Assembly: GCA_029204225.1 (NCBI GenBank)
Contig: MU832089.1
Span: forward strand, 1 to 64,000
DNA: 64,000 nucleotides
Direction of reading: 5' to 3'
From: Diphasiastrum complanatum
Taxonomy: Eukaryota; Streptophyta; Lycopodiopsida; Lycopodiales; Lycopodiaceae
Shown here: one piece after another, positions 23,361 to 35,557 of the stretch
Layout: each line of letters opens with the position of its first letter
Numbering within the stretch: position 1 is the stretch's first letter
Program-made: the position numbers and the translations under genes
Notes under the pieces: model-generated
The model's database searches: none
Told to the model about the DNA's origin: nothing
The model's input: the letters and a program-made list of their open reading frames with translations, nothing else

Positions 23361-23730
23361 AATGGCAGAAGGAGACAAAGATGTGAATTGTGATATTCCA
23401 CCTACTCCTCCTATCATCAGATGAACACCTCGTCTGGAGATACCAAAATATAATAGAGTCACAAAATCTTGCGAGGTCTATGGTGAAGTTAGCCCAAAGG
23501 ATATTAAGCTCAAGCTATTTCTAATGGCACTATCGGAGCCACACAAAATTGGTTTTATAGTCAAGCTCCATAAAAACATGTTGATTGGAAAGTCATGAAA
23601 GCTATCTTGATCATGTGTTTTAATCCAATTAGGTTTTTTAAAGATCTATTCTTGTTGTTGAGCAAGATCAACATGGGAAAAAAGGAGACGGCCCAAATGC
23701 TCTAAAGGACTTATGGAGCTAGTGCATGGT
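23361..23730 (+). pseudogene. Gyp3: gypsy gag relic
   Basis: Translated with interruptions, this stretch parallels the first 400 bases of Gyp1: PRLEIPKYN, a CEVYGE region, KLKLFLMALSE, then the Gyp1-like positions for FKPRKFLEDPFLLLSKI. It has multiple stops. No downstream gypsy domains are recognised before the transmembrane exon of the WAK-like gene. Confidence 0.65.
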
Positions 23731-24344
23731 GATTGACTGCTTTTAGTGCAGACAAAAAAACAATTGGGTTGGAATTGGAAATACTACATGGAATATTCCT
23801 TAAAATTCTGGGGTCTATATATCTAGTAGGAACTCGCCCACCTCCATAACCAGTTTTCCAGTTCTAGTTGTCAAAATCTTCTCTTCTCATGCATTCAGTC
23901 TCCATGGCTCGAGGGTGAAGCGGCTAGGATTTTGATTATTCATTTTTAGTTGGTTGGTGGTTTGGCTCCACAAACATTCTTTTTGTGCGTGCAAGAGAAT
24001 CTAGGAGATCTTTACTTAACAGATCTCCTAGATCTTGTTCCATGCGCCAAAAAGACATCTAACATCTTCACTATACTTTGAGTTTGAATTTTCCTTGACA
24101 TCTTGACTCTCTCATGACAATATTTCAATCTCCACTATTAATGTTGATGCCTTTATCTAGCATTTTTGAAATTTATTCCTTACCTATGTTGGAGTCCAAT
24201 GGTAGATTATAAACAAGTCTTTTTGGTATGTGACTGAAAAGCCTAAACATTGAACAAAAAGGGCCTTTTAAGAAGTACCAACTAGGGGAGAGGATTTTTA
24301 TAGAGAGAATCGCTCAAGGATGTTTGTTTCAAGCAGCTAGAGTC

Positions 24345-24505
24345 TATGTTCTCAGTATGGGGGTTTATGCACACTGGTTTTAGAAAATTTCATAACTACT
24401 TGATGGGCAACTAGAGGCTATGTTCAAATTATGAGAATTTGTGCACACTAATTTTGGGCCAATTTTAGAATTGATTGATGGGCAACTAGAGTCTATATAG
24501 TTTGC
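24345..24505. repeat. Degenerate tandem repeat, unit about 80 bp
   Basis: CTAGAG(T/G)CTAT, a TGTGCACAC(T) word and TGATGGGCAA recur in the same order in two full units and a partial third. A single related unit (TGATGGGCAACTAGAGTCTA) lies at about 17753. Confidence 0.6.
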
Positions 24506-25608
24506 AACAATCACACTAATTCACTTGTTGCAATTGTCATCAATCGTTCATGGTGGCCTTGCATATCTTGAAATTCATTGCCTTTGGTTATCTTGCACTC
24601 GTAGTCTATGCGAATGCATTGAGTTCCTTTATATGTAATATGATGTCTATGACTACACTATGACATTTATGGTTTATAAGTTGGCATGAGTATGAAGAGT
24701 TCTTTCCGCATGCCTCGGTTCTCTATACATGTTTATGCCTTTAGGTTGTATTCCTCCCCCATCTGTATATCATGACGTTTCATATGTAATTGTGTATTTA
24801 TAATTTAGCTTTCTAGTGACTAATTTAGTTCGTTCATTTTTTCAAGCTTCTACAATATATACAATTGAGTCATTGCCCTTATGTTCCCACTTTCTAACAT
24901 CTTTGGCATATAGATTTTTTATAACATCTTCTCCAACACATGCAATATGTGGTAGTTACTATTTTTCTACATTAGTGTGTTTTTTATACCAACACTAAAC
25001 ACAATGTCTTTTTTAGAGAGGAGCAAGCTATGTTACATGCATCACACACTTAATTGCTAGGGCTAAATGACCATGCCATCATTTTCAATATGGTTACTAG
25101 TATTGGGGCCTATAGCTAATATTTGGGCTTGTGTTGTTATTCGCCATTAGTCTATACATTTCAAGCCCCAAGCACATGTTATTTTGTTAAGCTATTTTAT
25201 CATTGGTATTTGGCCATTTGGGTCCTAAAGTAGGAACTTGTAGATGCATTGATAATTGAGCCAATAACTAATAGCTCATAGGCCTTATAATAGCTACATT
25301 TAGACTTGATGACTCAATATCTAGGTTATTGATTGAGAGGTTAGACTTAGTAAGTTTATTAAAATGTTATTGATTGGATTAATGCATATGTAGTTCATTC
25401 CAATATTATGGCATTGCCTTTTATTACTTATGTTGCTTGGTCTATGCATAGGACTCTATTCTAGGTGAATCTATGTATAGGAAACTTAGGGCTATGCATG
25501 GCTATGTTTATAAAACAATAATCTCATTTACTTAGTCTTCTTATAATTAGCATAGATCTATTTCTATCATGAATAACGGATGAAAATAGTTTATTTGTGG
25601 AAATGCAG

Positions 25609-25775
25609 GTATTGCTAGTGGGATTGGAGTTTTTATAATTATCAATGTGGTCATAATATGGTGTCTATGGAGAAGATGGAAAATCAAATTAGGTGGTTCT
25701 GATGAAAATATCCAACTCTCTACTCTTAGTTTCCAAGAAACTTTGATGGACTTACAAAAAAGAGATGGTGCTAAT
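25609..25775 (+). pseudogene. WAK-like gene: transmembrane and juxtamembrane exon, cut at 25775
   Basis: After the acceptor GGAAATGCAG the frame, phase 1 from exon 2, encodes a hydrophobic helix (GIGVFIIINVVIIWCLW) followed by the stop-transfer residues RRWKIK and the juxtamembrane stretch GGSDENIQLSTL. This is the layout of plant WAK and WAK-like kinases between the last EGF and the kinase. After LQKRDGAN the sequence changes abruptly into the reverse complement of a copia protease (Cop3), and the frame stops. The ATP-binding N-lobe that should follow is not here, nor elsewhere in the window. Confidence 0.8.
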
Positions 25776-26725
25776 ATGTGAGAGCTAGCCCCACTATCAA
25801 TCCACCAAGTGTCTCTGGAATTGCCATTGCTTGTTGGTGAGGATGTAGATGCCATCAAGAATAGATCTCCTTCATCCTCCTCCTCCTCATGTGCAAGGTT
25901 TCCTTTCTTGTCGTCCTCCTCTTGTGTTCTTTGCCTCTTGTAGCATTTGGATGCATAATGCCCCTTCTTTCCACAAAAGAAGCATTTTTTCTTTGACTTG
26001 TCCTTGCCTTTGAACTTGATGCTTAATCCTCCTCCTTGGCCTCCTTTTCTTGATCCTTCTAAGATCCCTTGGTCTTCGTCTTGTCTTTGAATGAGAAATT
26101 TGCCTTCTCATCTCCATCTTGCAATGATAAGGAACTCATCCTAGATTTTTCATGGAGCATCCTACACTCAAAAGCCACTAGCACACTATGGAGCATATCA
26201 ATTGATGGCAAAGTATCTTGGATGGCAAAACTTTGAGCCAAATTGGAGAATTCATCTCCTAAGTCATTGAGAATCACTTTTACAAGCTCACCATCTAGAA
26301 TTTTCTCTCCAATAGAAACTAATTCTTTGTTGAGAGACTTGATCCTAAGCACATATTCTTGTGCACTTTCATTACTTATTCTCATACTTTGTAAGATTTG
26401 GTTTCTTAGCATAAGTACTCTTAAGGTTTTGTTGGATTCATATATAGATCTTAAAGAATCCCAAGCTTCCTTGGCCGATGTGCAAGAGGCTACCTCCTTC
26501 AAGAGGTCATTACTAACATTCATTTTGATGCTATGAAGTGCTAGTCTTGTCTTCTTCTTACATCTAACCAATTCTTGTCCTCCAAGAGGCTCATACTCTT
26601 CTTATAGGACAATATCATAGAGGTATTGGAGCACGAAGAGTGACACCATCTTCACTATCCATATTGAGTAGTTTGTAGAATTCAAGCTCTCACTAGATCC
26701 AAGAAGGAATCCACCAATGGTCCCA
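25776..26725 (-). pseudogene. Cop3 gag and protease start (minus-strand half)
   Basis: The minus strand shows the gag opening (SLNSTNYSIW near 26680-26700) with a stop after it. An open stretch follows with ALHSIKMNVSNDLLKEVASC, SAQEYVLRIKSLNKEL and LSLQDGDEKANFSF. A frame change near 26060 precedes the zinc knuckle, and the protease site WWIDSGASSH ends the copia homology at the breakpoint. It is very close to Cop2. About 250 bases of the leader upstream of gag (26725-26975) also match Cop2, but no LTR or PBS is recognisable. Confidence 0.82.
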
Positions 26726-26975
26726 TCTCCCTAATGACTTGTACTAATGATGTACTTGTTGGCCCTCCCTAAGCTCTCTTCAAAAATTTGCCTCACTAGA
26801 AACTCACTTGATGTTCACAAAGACACAAGTGGCAAGATCCCCTTGATCTTGATTCACAAGAACTATTAGGAAGGAATCTACAAAACAATGCTCAAGAAAA
26901 TTGAAATTAATTTGATCCTAGAAACTCACAAAGGTTTCACGTTGTCTTGACATGATCGTCAATCCAAATCAACTT

Positions 26976-27327
26976 ATGCTTATGGATATGATTATTAATT
27001 TGTATACATCTACAAAGTGTACAAGCCAAACATTTAATATTGGAAAAACTCAGCCGGTTTAAAAATATAAGATTCAAACTAAGTTTCATAAAAGATTACA
27101 AATGCTAATGAAACAACTTCCATTTCTTTCTTTTCAATTATTTTCATTTGAAACTTGTTCACATGTAGAAACAAGTGAACCTACTCTCAAAAACCCAAAA
27201 CAAAACTAATAATGACAACAATTTTCACACATTCTCTTATTTATGTAAAACTGTAATAAATAACCAAAGTATGTATTGGCAAAGCCTTTGTGGTCTATGT
27301 AAGCTGCAAAATCCCATCATACATTTT
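26976..27327. other. Probable 3' flank of the kinase exons
   Basis: No coding sequence is recognised. It lies between the stop codon of the kinase C-lobe (27328, minus strand) and the copia leader, so it probably holds the 3' untranslated region of the WAK-like gene. Confidence 0.45.
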
Positions 27328-29171
27328 TCATCTTTGGAAAAGCTCAATATTGGAGATCGAGGCATGTGAATATGAGTTGGTGTTGCTACCATGAAATGGA
27401 AAACTAGTAGATTGAGAAGAGGAATTGAACCCAAAATCTCCAGAACTATCAGCCATCTCTGCCCTCAAAGGTAGCCAATCCTTCTCTGATGACTTAAATG
27501 ATATGGTGTTTGACAACACTTTGTGATCTTTTTTTAGTAAAAGTAACTCATCCAAAACTTCTTTCATGCTTGGCCTATTCTCTCGATACCTTTTGACACA
27601 TTTCAGAGCTACCTGGGTACCCACCAAGATTGACAAATAATCACAATAGTGTGAAAAAAATGAGCATCATACAAAATAAATGACATTACTATATATAGGA
27701 CAATAGGTGCCAAAGCTATTAGCCACTCTTGCATATATCAATATTTTCATACTTTACATAACTAGATAAATTTTACTACTAGTCAAGATTTACCTGGACT
27801 ACTTTGTACATTGCTTGCATCACATGGGGATCAGATGAAGCATCCAAACCTACATCAAATATATCTTCAAGCCTTGCCTTCATTTGTACCCACACCAAGC
27901 AGTAAACAAGAAGTTAGATGACTTTGCAAAGCAAATCTTCTTTTAATGATACTGAGTTTAGTCAACTATTTCAGTAGTGTCATAAGAATGATGTCCCTAC
28001 AAAGACACACCATATAAAATAACTACTTTGAAGTATGCAAGATAGATCTCAACAACCAAAGCCGCATGTGTAAGACTTTCATAGTGGGAGTGTCTTGGAG
28101 AATAAGCCTACACCACGTTTTGGAGATTACCTCTTTCAAAAGTTGAGAAACACGAAAGACTAGACTCTGGTTTCCATGATCACGAGAAAGATCAATTGGC
28201 TTTTCAGCAGTAATGAGTTCAAGTAAAACTACTCCAAAGCTGTAAACATCACTTTTGTCTGATATCTAAGAATGCCAATGATATGAAAATTTAGAAGCCA
28301 GATTCAAACTCTGTATACTATCAAAAGAGTCCCCATCCAATATCCACATTTGTCATTCATAAAATTTATAAATATGAATTAAAATTTGGGAATAGAAAAG
28401 GATCTCTACCTGCATATTTTCAAAAAACTCTGGGTCCTGCCACAAATTCCAAAAAAGTCAAGTTTTGTGCCATCGAATAGTTTAAAAGAAAAAGAAGCAG
28501 TTTGGGAGCAACACACACACACACACACACACACACCAATAGCTAGAAGCATTAAGCAAGTGCATGTTTTGTTTTATGGCCAATACAATGATAAAATATT
28601 TCTCCTATTCCAATAGCTAGAAAAGTAAAGAATAATGAGATTTTACCAAATAACCAGGAGTTCCTGCAAGCAATCCAACAAACAACTCATAGGTGTTAGG
28701 CTAAGCATAAATCCAGCACTGGAAAGTCACTAGCACTATATAGACCTAGTTGAAATTTGGGCTTCAATTGAGAAGAGTTGATTATAAAGTGAGAGAGCAA
28801 AGCAAACTACTATAAATGCAATTTCAATCCACCTAATGGAATGTAAGATCAAATTGGTCAAAAAATTGAGTTGAAAAACACATAATAAGACATCAAACAC
28901 TATTGGTCATAGAGCCGAATCACACTACAAACTCAAGCTTGCATTGAACCTTGAATCATGGTTGAAAAGTGAGTTGATTCAATTGGAATGAGTCTTGAAA
29001 TTCCAAAATCTGCAACTTTGGCTTGATACTTGTCATCCAGTAATATGTTGGAACATTTGACATCGCGATGATAGATTGGTGGTGATGTGCCAAAGTGCAA
29101 GTACTTTAGGGCTTCAGCTATCCCAATTGCTATGTCCAATCGTTTATCCCAATCTAGAACTAGTGAGTTCT
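27328..29171 (-). pseudogene. WAK-like gene: kinase C-lobe, six exons on the minus strand
   Basis: Exons are 29171-28950, 28663-28647 (17 nt), 28436-28410 (27 nt), 28265-28131, 27877-27794 and 27612-27328. The first carries LDWDKRLDIAIGIAEALKYL, the catalytic loop HRDVKCSNILLD and the DFG motif VADFGISRL. The two micro-exons give the activation segment TPGYL and DPEFFENMQ, the place of the usual DPEYY motif. The next has [18 protein letters not shown] and the last CVKRYRENRPSMKEVLDELL. Every junction has AG and GT borders, and all phases agree. Catalytic residues are intact, but the Gly-loop, Lys and Glu of the N-lobe are missing, so no active kinase can be made from this part. The orientation is opposite to the ectodomain; see the inverted block. 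Confidence 0.87.
28510..28536. repeat. (AC)n microsatellite
   Basis: A dinucleotide run of about 27 bases in the intron between the two kinase micro-exons. Confidence 0.93.
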
Positions 29172-30270
29172 TGACGTCAAAGGACTTTTTCTCAACTTTA
29201 CACTAAATCAATGATGATAAAAAGTTTCTCTTTACAACAAGTGATGAAGAGTGTAGGATAGATGGTGTTGGTACCATTTCTTTGTGTCTAGAATCCTCTA
29301 AAAGTATGGATCTAGAAAATGTCATCTATGAATCACCAAGAACAAGCAAGGAGTTTGTTCCATTTTGAAGAATGACTTTTTCATTGCAAAAGGATTTAAA
29401 CATGGAAGATTGTTTAAATTGGAAGCTAATATTGCTTTTGAGAATGTGAAGTTGGCAAAGGAGGAGATCACTCAATTGAAGATATTGTCAAAGTGTGATA
29501 TTGCTAGCATTGAGGAGGAGCATCAAAGAGAGGAAGATCTTGAGGATCAGCCTCAAAACATGAGAGTTCCAAGGATGTCCTCGATGACAAAGGCCGAGTC
29601 ATCAAATCGCACACAAATTGTCCATTCAAGTGTGCATGGGTGGAGAGCATTGGAGAGTCTACTATTTTTTAATACTTTTTGGATAGTATTAGTAGACATA
29701 AAGTGGCTTGTTTCTTATCTTTAAGATTCATGGTATTTAGTACTTTGTACATCAAGACAATGAAATTGGATGATTTCAAATCTACATTTGTTGTTGATAA
29801 AGCAATTTCATTGGATAACTATTTTTGTAATAGTTTGAATAGAGTCATAAAAGATGAAACATCATTTGCTTTGGAAATCTTTGTTTCCACATGCTTTGTG
29901 CATGATCATTCCAATGTAAGGACCCAAGATTATCATACTTCAATGATAGGAATAATGGTAGCATTTTGTTCTTCAAGTAGAGATTGTAGAATCTACATGT
30001 TTTCCACCAAAGAAGTTGTCAATGGTGGAAATGTGATCTTTCAAGAGTGGAAGATTTGTAAACTTGAAGAAGCATCTTTGGATCAACACCTTATTCAAAT
30101 CATTGATGTTTTGGAGTCAAGTCAATTGGAGGAGAAAGCTCAAGACCCGAGGACTCCAAGAAGAACCTTGAGTATCAAGATGGAGCCATCAAGACTCAAT
30201 CTTGATACTCAATCATATGGATCAAGCAAGGCAAGTTGCAAGTTAACTTCCTTATTACATGCTGGAAATT
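29172..30270 (+). pseudogene. Cop3 plus-strand half: protease remainder and deleted pol
   Basis: It continues from the protease motif with SKDFFSTLH and DGVGTISLCLESSKSMDLENV, then GRLFKLEANI. Instead of the integrase zinc and DDE core it passes to an acidic linker (IASIEEEHQREEDLEDQ) and the Arg/Ser motif that normally follows integrase. The same shortcut is seen in Cop6. From about 29930 a second stretch resembles the integrase C-terminus (GIMVAFCSSSRDCRIYM, TPRRTLSIKMEPSRLN). No RT motif follows. Stops occur at about 29209 and 29368. The right edge against Cop4 is diffuse, near 30270-30300. Confidence 0.72.
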
Positions 30271-30299
30271 CACCTAACTTTACAAAGGAAGAGACTTTT

Positions 30300-31047
30300 G
30301 TATGTAGGAGACTCTTTATTGATGACTATTCTAAAAGAGCTATTGTATATTTTATGAAGCACAAATGTGAAGCCTTCTAGTTCTTCAAGAAATACAAGGA
30401 GCATGCAGAGATGTTGCAGACAAGCAAAAGATTCAAATCCCTCAGGAGCGACAATGACTGCGAATACATCTCAAATGAGTTCAAGGACTACTGTTCAACT
30501 AATGGCATCGAACAGCACGGTTTGCTACTTCTTATTTTCCAAAGTCGAATGAACTGGTCGAAGGGATGAACAAGACCTTACTCGAATATGCCAAATGCAT
30601 GATCGCTCATGCTTCATTGCCCAAATCATTCTGGCAACATGTTGTATCAACAACAGCCTATGTGCAGAATCAATGTATGATTAAAGGCCTACTTGACAAC
30701 AAAACCTCTCATGAAGCCTTCATTAAAGCATTTGAGAGTATTTGAATGCATTGCCTATGCTCATGTCCCAAAAGACAAAAGAAAGAAACTTGATGAGCAT
30801 TCTTTCAGAACTATTTCTATTGGCTCTTGTTCTTCTAATGGAATGTATCAACAACTATACAATATTGAAACTTACAAAGTATTAAAAAACATGGATGTGA
30901 CTTGCATTGAAGATCACTTTATTGATTTGAATGGCAAGGACCAGATGCAGTCTGTAAATTCGGCCCCAACAACTAATGTATATCAAAATACTATCATATT
31001 CAATAATGGTCCAATATCCAGGAATAGCTATAAGCAGACCTCCATTG
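30300..31047 (+). pseudogene. Cop4: copia integrase and RNase H remnants, left part
   Basis: This is a different copia family, close to Cop7. Integrase core pieces are visible: FIDDYSKRAIVYF near 30318, then SLRSDNDCEYISNEFKDYC near 30440, with Cys in the normally glycine-rich turn. HLRVFECIAYAHVPKDKRKK near 30720 matches HLRVFGCIAYA-type sequence in Cop7. The frame then passes directly to an RNase H piece (NNGPISRNSYKQTSI), so the RT is deleted. It is interrupted at 31047 by Cop5 and resumes at 35558. Confidence 0.78.
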
Positions 31048-31278
31048 TGTGAAGATTATTAAAATATTATCTTCCTATCTCGAGTTTGGGGCCATGTCCA
31101 TGGTTATTTCCATTGTAATTTATGTTGTACATAAAAGCTATGTGAATTGAGCACATAACCTTCTAGAATAGGTCGAGTTTGGGTTAGGTCGATTCAATTT
31201 TGATGACATGCAACTGTTTAGATAGCATGCAATATCTTTCTTATGCATGCAAGCCACATGCAATCAGTGCATGCAACA
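31048..31278 (+). repeat. Cop5 5' LTR, internally deleted to 231 bp
   Basis: It matches the first 230 bases of the 3' LTR (34824-35053) almost base for base, starting TGTGAAGATTATTAAAATAT. It then jumps to ...GCATGCAACA directly before the PBS. About 500 bases present in the 3' LTR are absent, probably by deletion after insertion, since both LTRs are copied from one template. Confidence 0.85.
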
Positions 31279-31290
31279 TGGTATCAGAGA
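31279..31290 (+). promoter_or_regulatory. Cop5 primer-binding site
   Basis: TGGTATCAGAGA, one base away from the standard initiator-Met PBS, begins right after the shortened LTR. Confidence 0.85.
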
Positions 31291-32052
31291 TTCATGCTTT
31301 GAAGAGGTGAGGGTGTATACATCAGATCATGAATGTTTTTGCTTGCAAGAACTCGGATTTGGGAGAGGGATTCAAACTTGCTGAGAAACAAGCTATCTGT
31401 GGATCATAAGTGGATCAAATCAAGTCTGATCTGCTCTAGTGGAGCCCTGTATGGACAAAGAGCTCACACTGTGAAATCAGCCCTCATTAAAGAGTGCTAC
31501 TTCTCAAGGAATGATCCAAATTTGATGTTCTATAGCTTGTTGGATAGGTATTGAAGAGTAGAATGTGTTGCTCGAGTTTGTAAACCAATTTGATTGGTTT
31601 TTAGAAGAGTTTGAGGCAATTAGAGAGTTTGAGAGAGTACTCAACTCATGGGATATGCCAAAGTGAGCACACATCTGTCTTTTTCACCAATTTCATCATT
31701 TTTCACTGTCAATCAAGTAGAATTGGATAGAAGTGAGTGTTCTGAGGTCTTAGACTTTTCATTTCACACATATTATTGTGTTTGAGTTGAAAGTAAGTTC
31801 CTAGAGAGTTTTTCAGTTCTTTGAAACTCGTGGGAGAGATAGACTTCTTACTTGCATGTGCTTCGTTTTAGTGACTGAAGCAAGATCGAAATTCAAGACA
31901 GATTGATTTTCTGTGTTGAGAATTTGTTCTCACAACTGTTGCTAGATTTCATAGGTTGGATCAACATCATCAGTGTTAGATCCTAGATTGAGATAGCAAG
32001 CAACATCTTTCAACTCCAGTTTTTGTCATTACTAGAATTTCTCATAGAGAAC
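31291..32052 (+). other. Cop5 untranslated leader
   Basis: No coding sequence is recognised between PBS and gag. This is the usual place for the packaging signal of the element RNA. Confidence 0.6.
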
Positions 32053-33028
32053 ATGTCTTCATCTGGTTCACATTTCTTGGAGCACAATGAGAGATTAACA
32101 TCTTCCAATTATGCAATGTGGAAGATCAGAATGGAATCATTATTGATTCTACAGGATGTAATGGATATTTTGAGTGGAGTTGAAGATGAACCTGCTACAC
32201 CTAATGAAGCTGCAGCATTTCACAAAAGAACCAAAATTGCCCTTCATTTTATAAAAATGAATGTAACCAATGAAGTGTTAAGAGAGATCAGTACATGCAC
32301 CACTACCAAGAAAGCTTGGGATACTCTAAGAACAATCTATGAAATCAAGAATACTTCTAGATTGCTTACACTTAGAGACCAAATATTTATAAGTTATCAG
32401 AGATTAGATGAGAGTGCTTTATCATATGTGATGAGAGCTAAGGATCTTCATCAAGAGTTAGCTGGTATTGGAGATGCTCTTAAGAACACTGAACTTGTTC
32501 AAGTAGTCCTTAATGTACTTAGAAATGAGTATGACAATATTGTGCAGACTTATGATGTCAGGGAGGATCTTCCATTCTTGGAGACACTGCAAGGTGTTCT
32601 CATTGCTGACGAAAGCAGACAAGAGAACAAGATGCTGAGGATCAACAGACTTTCATTGAAAGATGGTGGAGATGACAAAGCACTCTTCATCAGAGACAAG
32701 TCAAGAGGCAAGGGCAAAGGACAACAACACTTCAAGAAGGACAAAGCCAAAGAAGGTGGTGAGGATCAGTCCTCACAAACTGCAACATCCAGTGGCAAGA
32801 AGAAGCTTTCAAAGATCAAGTGTTTTTTTTGTGGCAAGAAAGGACACTATGCATCAAACTGTTTCAAGAAGAAGAACCAATCTAAGCAAGCTAACCTTAC
32901 TAATGAGGATGAGTGTGAGGGTGTTGAGAGTGAAAGAGAGGATTCGGTAATGATGTTTATTTTTTCATCATTTCCTTTTAAGAATGAAGAAGTTTGGTGG
33001 ATTGTTGTGGATATTTCCTGCAATAATG
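32053..33028 (+). CDS. Cop5 gag, open to the protease start
   Basis: I take the start at 32053 (MSSSGSHFLEHNERL) by alignment with other gags here; the frame is open ten codons upstream. The motifs are NYAMWKIRMESLL, ALHFIKMNVTNEVLREI, a basic linker, the zinc knuckle CFFCGKKGHYASNC (near 32822-32863) and an acidic stretch. The protease motif then starts as VWWIV but dissolves after VVDISCNN, where gypsy LTR sequence enters. It is one uninterrupted frame of about 325 codons, so a gag protein could still be made. I call it coding with that caution. Confidence 0.75.
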
Positions 33029-33892
<864 letters not shown>

Positions 33893-34800
33893 AGATGCAA
33901 GATCTACAATCATCAATCTTGATGCTGCTCAAGAAGAGGTGTGGCCGAGGCTTGAGGAGGAGCAAATTCAAGCTACCACACCAAGAAGATCTACAAGAGC
34001 AAGATCTGAGCCAAGAAGGCTCACATATGATGAAGAAGGAAGGTAAAACTTCCTATCATGCTCTCTTCATATCAGATGAAGAGCCTAAAGATGTCCAAGA
34101 AGCCCTTCAATCCAAGATGTGGGTTGAAGCAATGACCCAAGAGTTTGAAGCCTTGATGTCAAACAATACATGGAGCTTGTGGAGCCACCAAACAACATGC
34201 ATGTGATTGGATGTAAGTGGGTATTCAGAATCAAGTATAATCATGATGGATCTATCAATAAGTATAAAGCAAGACTTTGTGCCAAAGGCTACTCACAAAT
34301 CAAAGGTCTTGATTATGACTTTGATTGCTTTTTCAGATTCAGATTTTGCAGGAGACAAGTTGGATAGAAAATCCACAAGTGCTTACACTATTTTTCTTGG
34401 AGGGAACTTGGTTTCTTGGCTATCAAAAAAGCAGGCAACTATTTCCTTATCATCCTGTGAAGCTGAATACAAATCTCGTACAACCACAACAAAGGAGGTT
34501 TTATGGATCAAAGGGTTACTTTTGGAGCTAAAGTGTTATGGAGATGAAGATCTTCCAATTATCAAGAATGATAAAATTTCTGCTCAGGCTCTTGCAAATA
34601 ATCCAGTGTTCCATGCAAGGAGCAAACATATCTAAGTGGCTCATCTATTTGTAAGAGAAAAAGTCATTGGGAGAGAGATCTCATTGGAACATGTTGCATC
34701 TTCAAATTGTGTTGCAGATCTTCTTACCAAGCCTCTACTCAAGAATGTCTTTATGAAGATGAGGTCTAATCTTGGCCTCATTTCGAAGTCTATGTTGATA
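33893..34800 (+). pseudogene. Cop5 pol remnant: integrase tail, RT start and RNase H
   Basis: The integrase tail (TPRRSTRARSEPRRLTY near 33990) is followed by RT motifs [18 protein letters not shown] and [18 protein letters not shown] (34200-34313). The sequence then jumps to the RNase H domain ([19 protein letters not shown], then LVSWLSKKQATISLSSCEAEY near 34410). The whole RT palm with its YVDD box is gone. RNase H continues to FHARSKHI and on, after a stop at 34633, to LLTKPL near 34730. Frame changes at about 34045, 34170 and 34330 also prevent function. Confidence 0.83.
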
Positions 34801-34808
34801 GGAACATA

Positions 34809-34823
34809 AATGTTAAGGAGGAG
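34809..34823 (+). promoter_or_regulatory. Cop5 polypurine tract
   Basis: ATGTTAAGGAGGAG lies directly before the 3' LTR start TGTGAAG. Confidence 0.75.
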
Positions 34824-35552
34824 TGTGAAGATTATTAAAATATTATCTTCCTATCTCAAGTTTGGGGCCATGTCCATGGTTATTTCCATTGTAATTCATG
34901 TTGTACATAAAAGGTATGTGAATTGAGCACATAACCTTCTAGAATAGGTCGAGTTTGGGTTAGGTCGATTCAATTTTGATGATATGCAACTTTTTAGATA
35001 GCATGCAATATCTTTCTGTATGCATGCAAGCCACATGCAATCACTGCATGCAAATGCAAAGTAGTTTCTATGATCTACACATGTCTAGGTAGTTTTATGA
35101 GTTGACATGCAGTACATGCAATATCCATGCATGCAGTTACACATGTGGATCTCTGGTAGGTGAATTAGTTCAGCTAAGTGGACTTTCCATGCAACTTCAC
35201 TATAGGAATTAGAGTCTCTCTCATGTAGGAAAATCTTGGCATGTTTTTCCATATTGTGAATAGTGAGATTTTGGTGTTTTGGACTCATTCTCTCTCTACC
35301 CAAGTTCTCTTTCATTGATTTTCTCTCTCTACCTAAGAGCAACCTATTTTTCCCATACTGAACACTTAGAATTATTTCTGACATTCAATTGTCATAGTAA
35401 GAAGTTAGATTTTTAAGTCAGATGTATGCCATTGTGCTCTTACCTTAGATTTTTCAAGCATACTGTTCTTTGATCAATCTTGTGCAATCACAACACCTCA
35501 GTAAGATCCTGTAGGGTGTGTGGTGAAGTTCACACATGCTAAAAACTTCACA
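34824..35552 (+). repeat. Cop5 3' LTR (729 bp)
   Basis: It begins TGTGAAG and ends CTTCACA, immediately followed by the target duplicate CATTG. The first 230 bases match the 5' LTR. The end was fixed by the duplication and by the resumption of Cop4 RNase H sequence. Confidence 0.87.
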
Positions 35553-35557
35553 CATTG

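Larger units (their letters stand above)
15596..25608 (+). other. WAK-like intron 2 (about 10 kb) filled with transposon relics
   Basis: Exon 2 ends at ATATCAG|GTTCTT and the transmembrane exon starts after GGAAATGCAG at 25609. Both are phase 1 and the codon G|GT is restored as Gly. Inside lie Gyp2 and Cop2 on the minus strand and Gyp3 on the plus strand. The stretches 15600-18890, 22640-23360 and 23740-25560 hold no gene I can support. The first contains a GT microsatellite (16780-16825) and a 54-bp duplication (17499-17612). Confidence 0.65.
25776..29171. other. Inverted block: kinase exons plus 5' half of Cop3
   Basis: At 25775/25776 the WAK-like exon meets the minus-strand protease of Cop3, which breaks at the His/Met codons of DSGASSHM. 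At 29171/29172 the minus-strand WAK kinase exon meets plus-strand copia that starts with the next protease residues (TSKDFFSTLH, compare TFQKDTFSTLH in Cop6). Reversing the block rejoins copia with at most one base of uncertainty and puts the kinase exons on the same strand as the ectodomain. A real inversion or an assembly inversion would both give this picture. Confidence 0.8.

Noticed and set aside
27328-29171. A separate, second kinase gene on the minus strand
   Set aside because: Possible in principle. However, its upstream exon ends exactly where copia is cut, and the plus-strand transmembrane exon ends where the other copia half is cut. One inverted gene explains both.
35041-35053. End of the Cop5 3' LTR at GCATGCAA
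   Set aside because: It matched the 5' LTR end by alignment only. The CATTG duplication and CTTCACA terminus place the true end at 35552.
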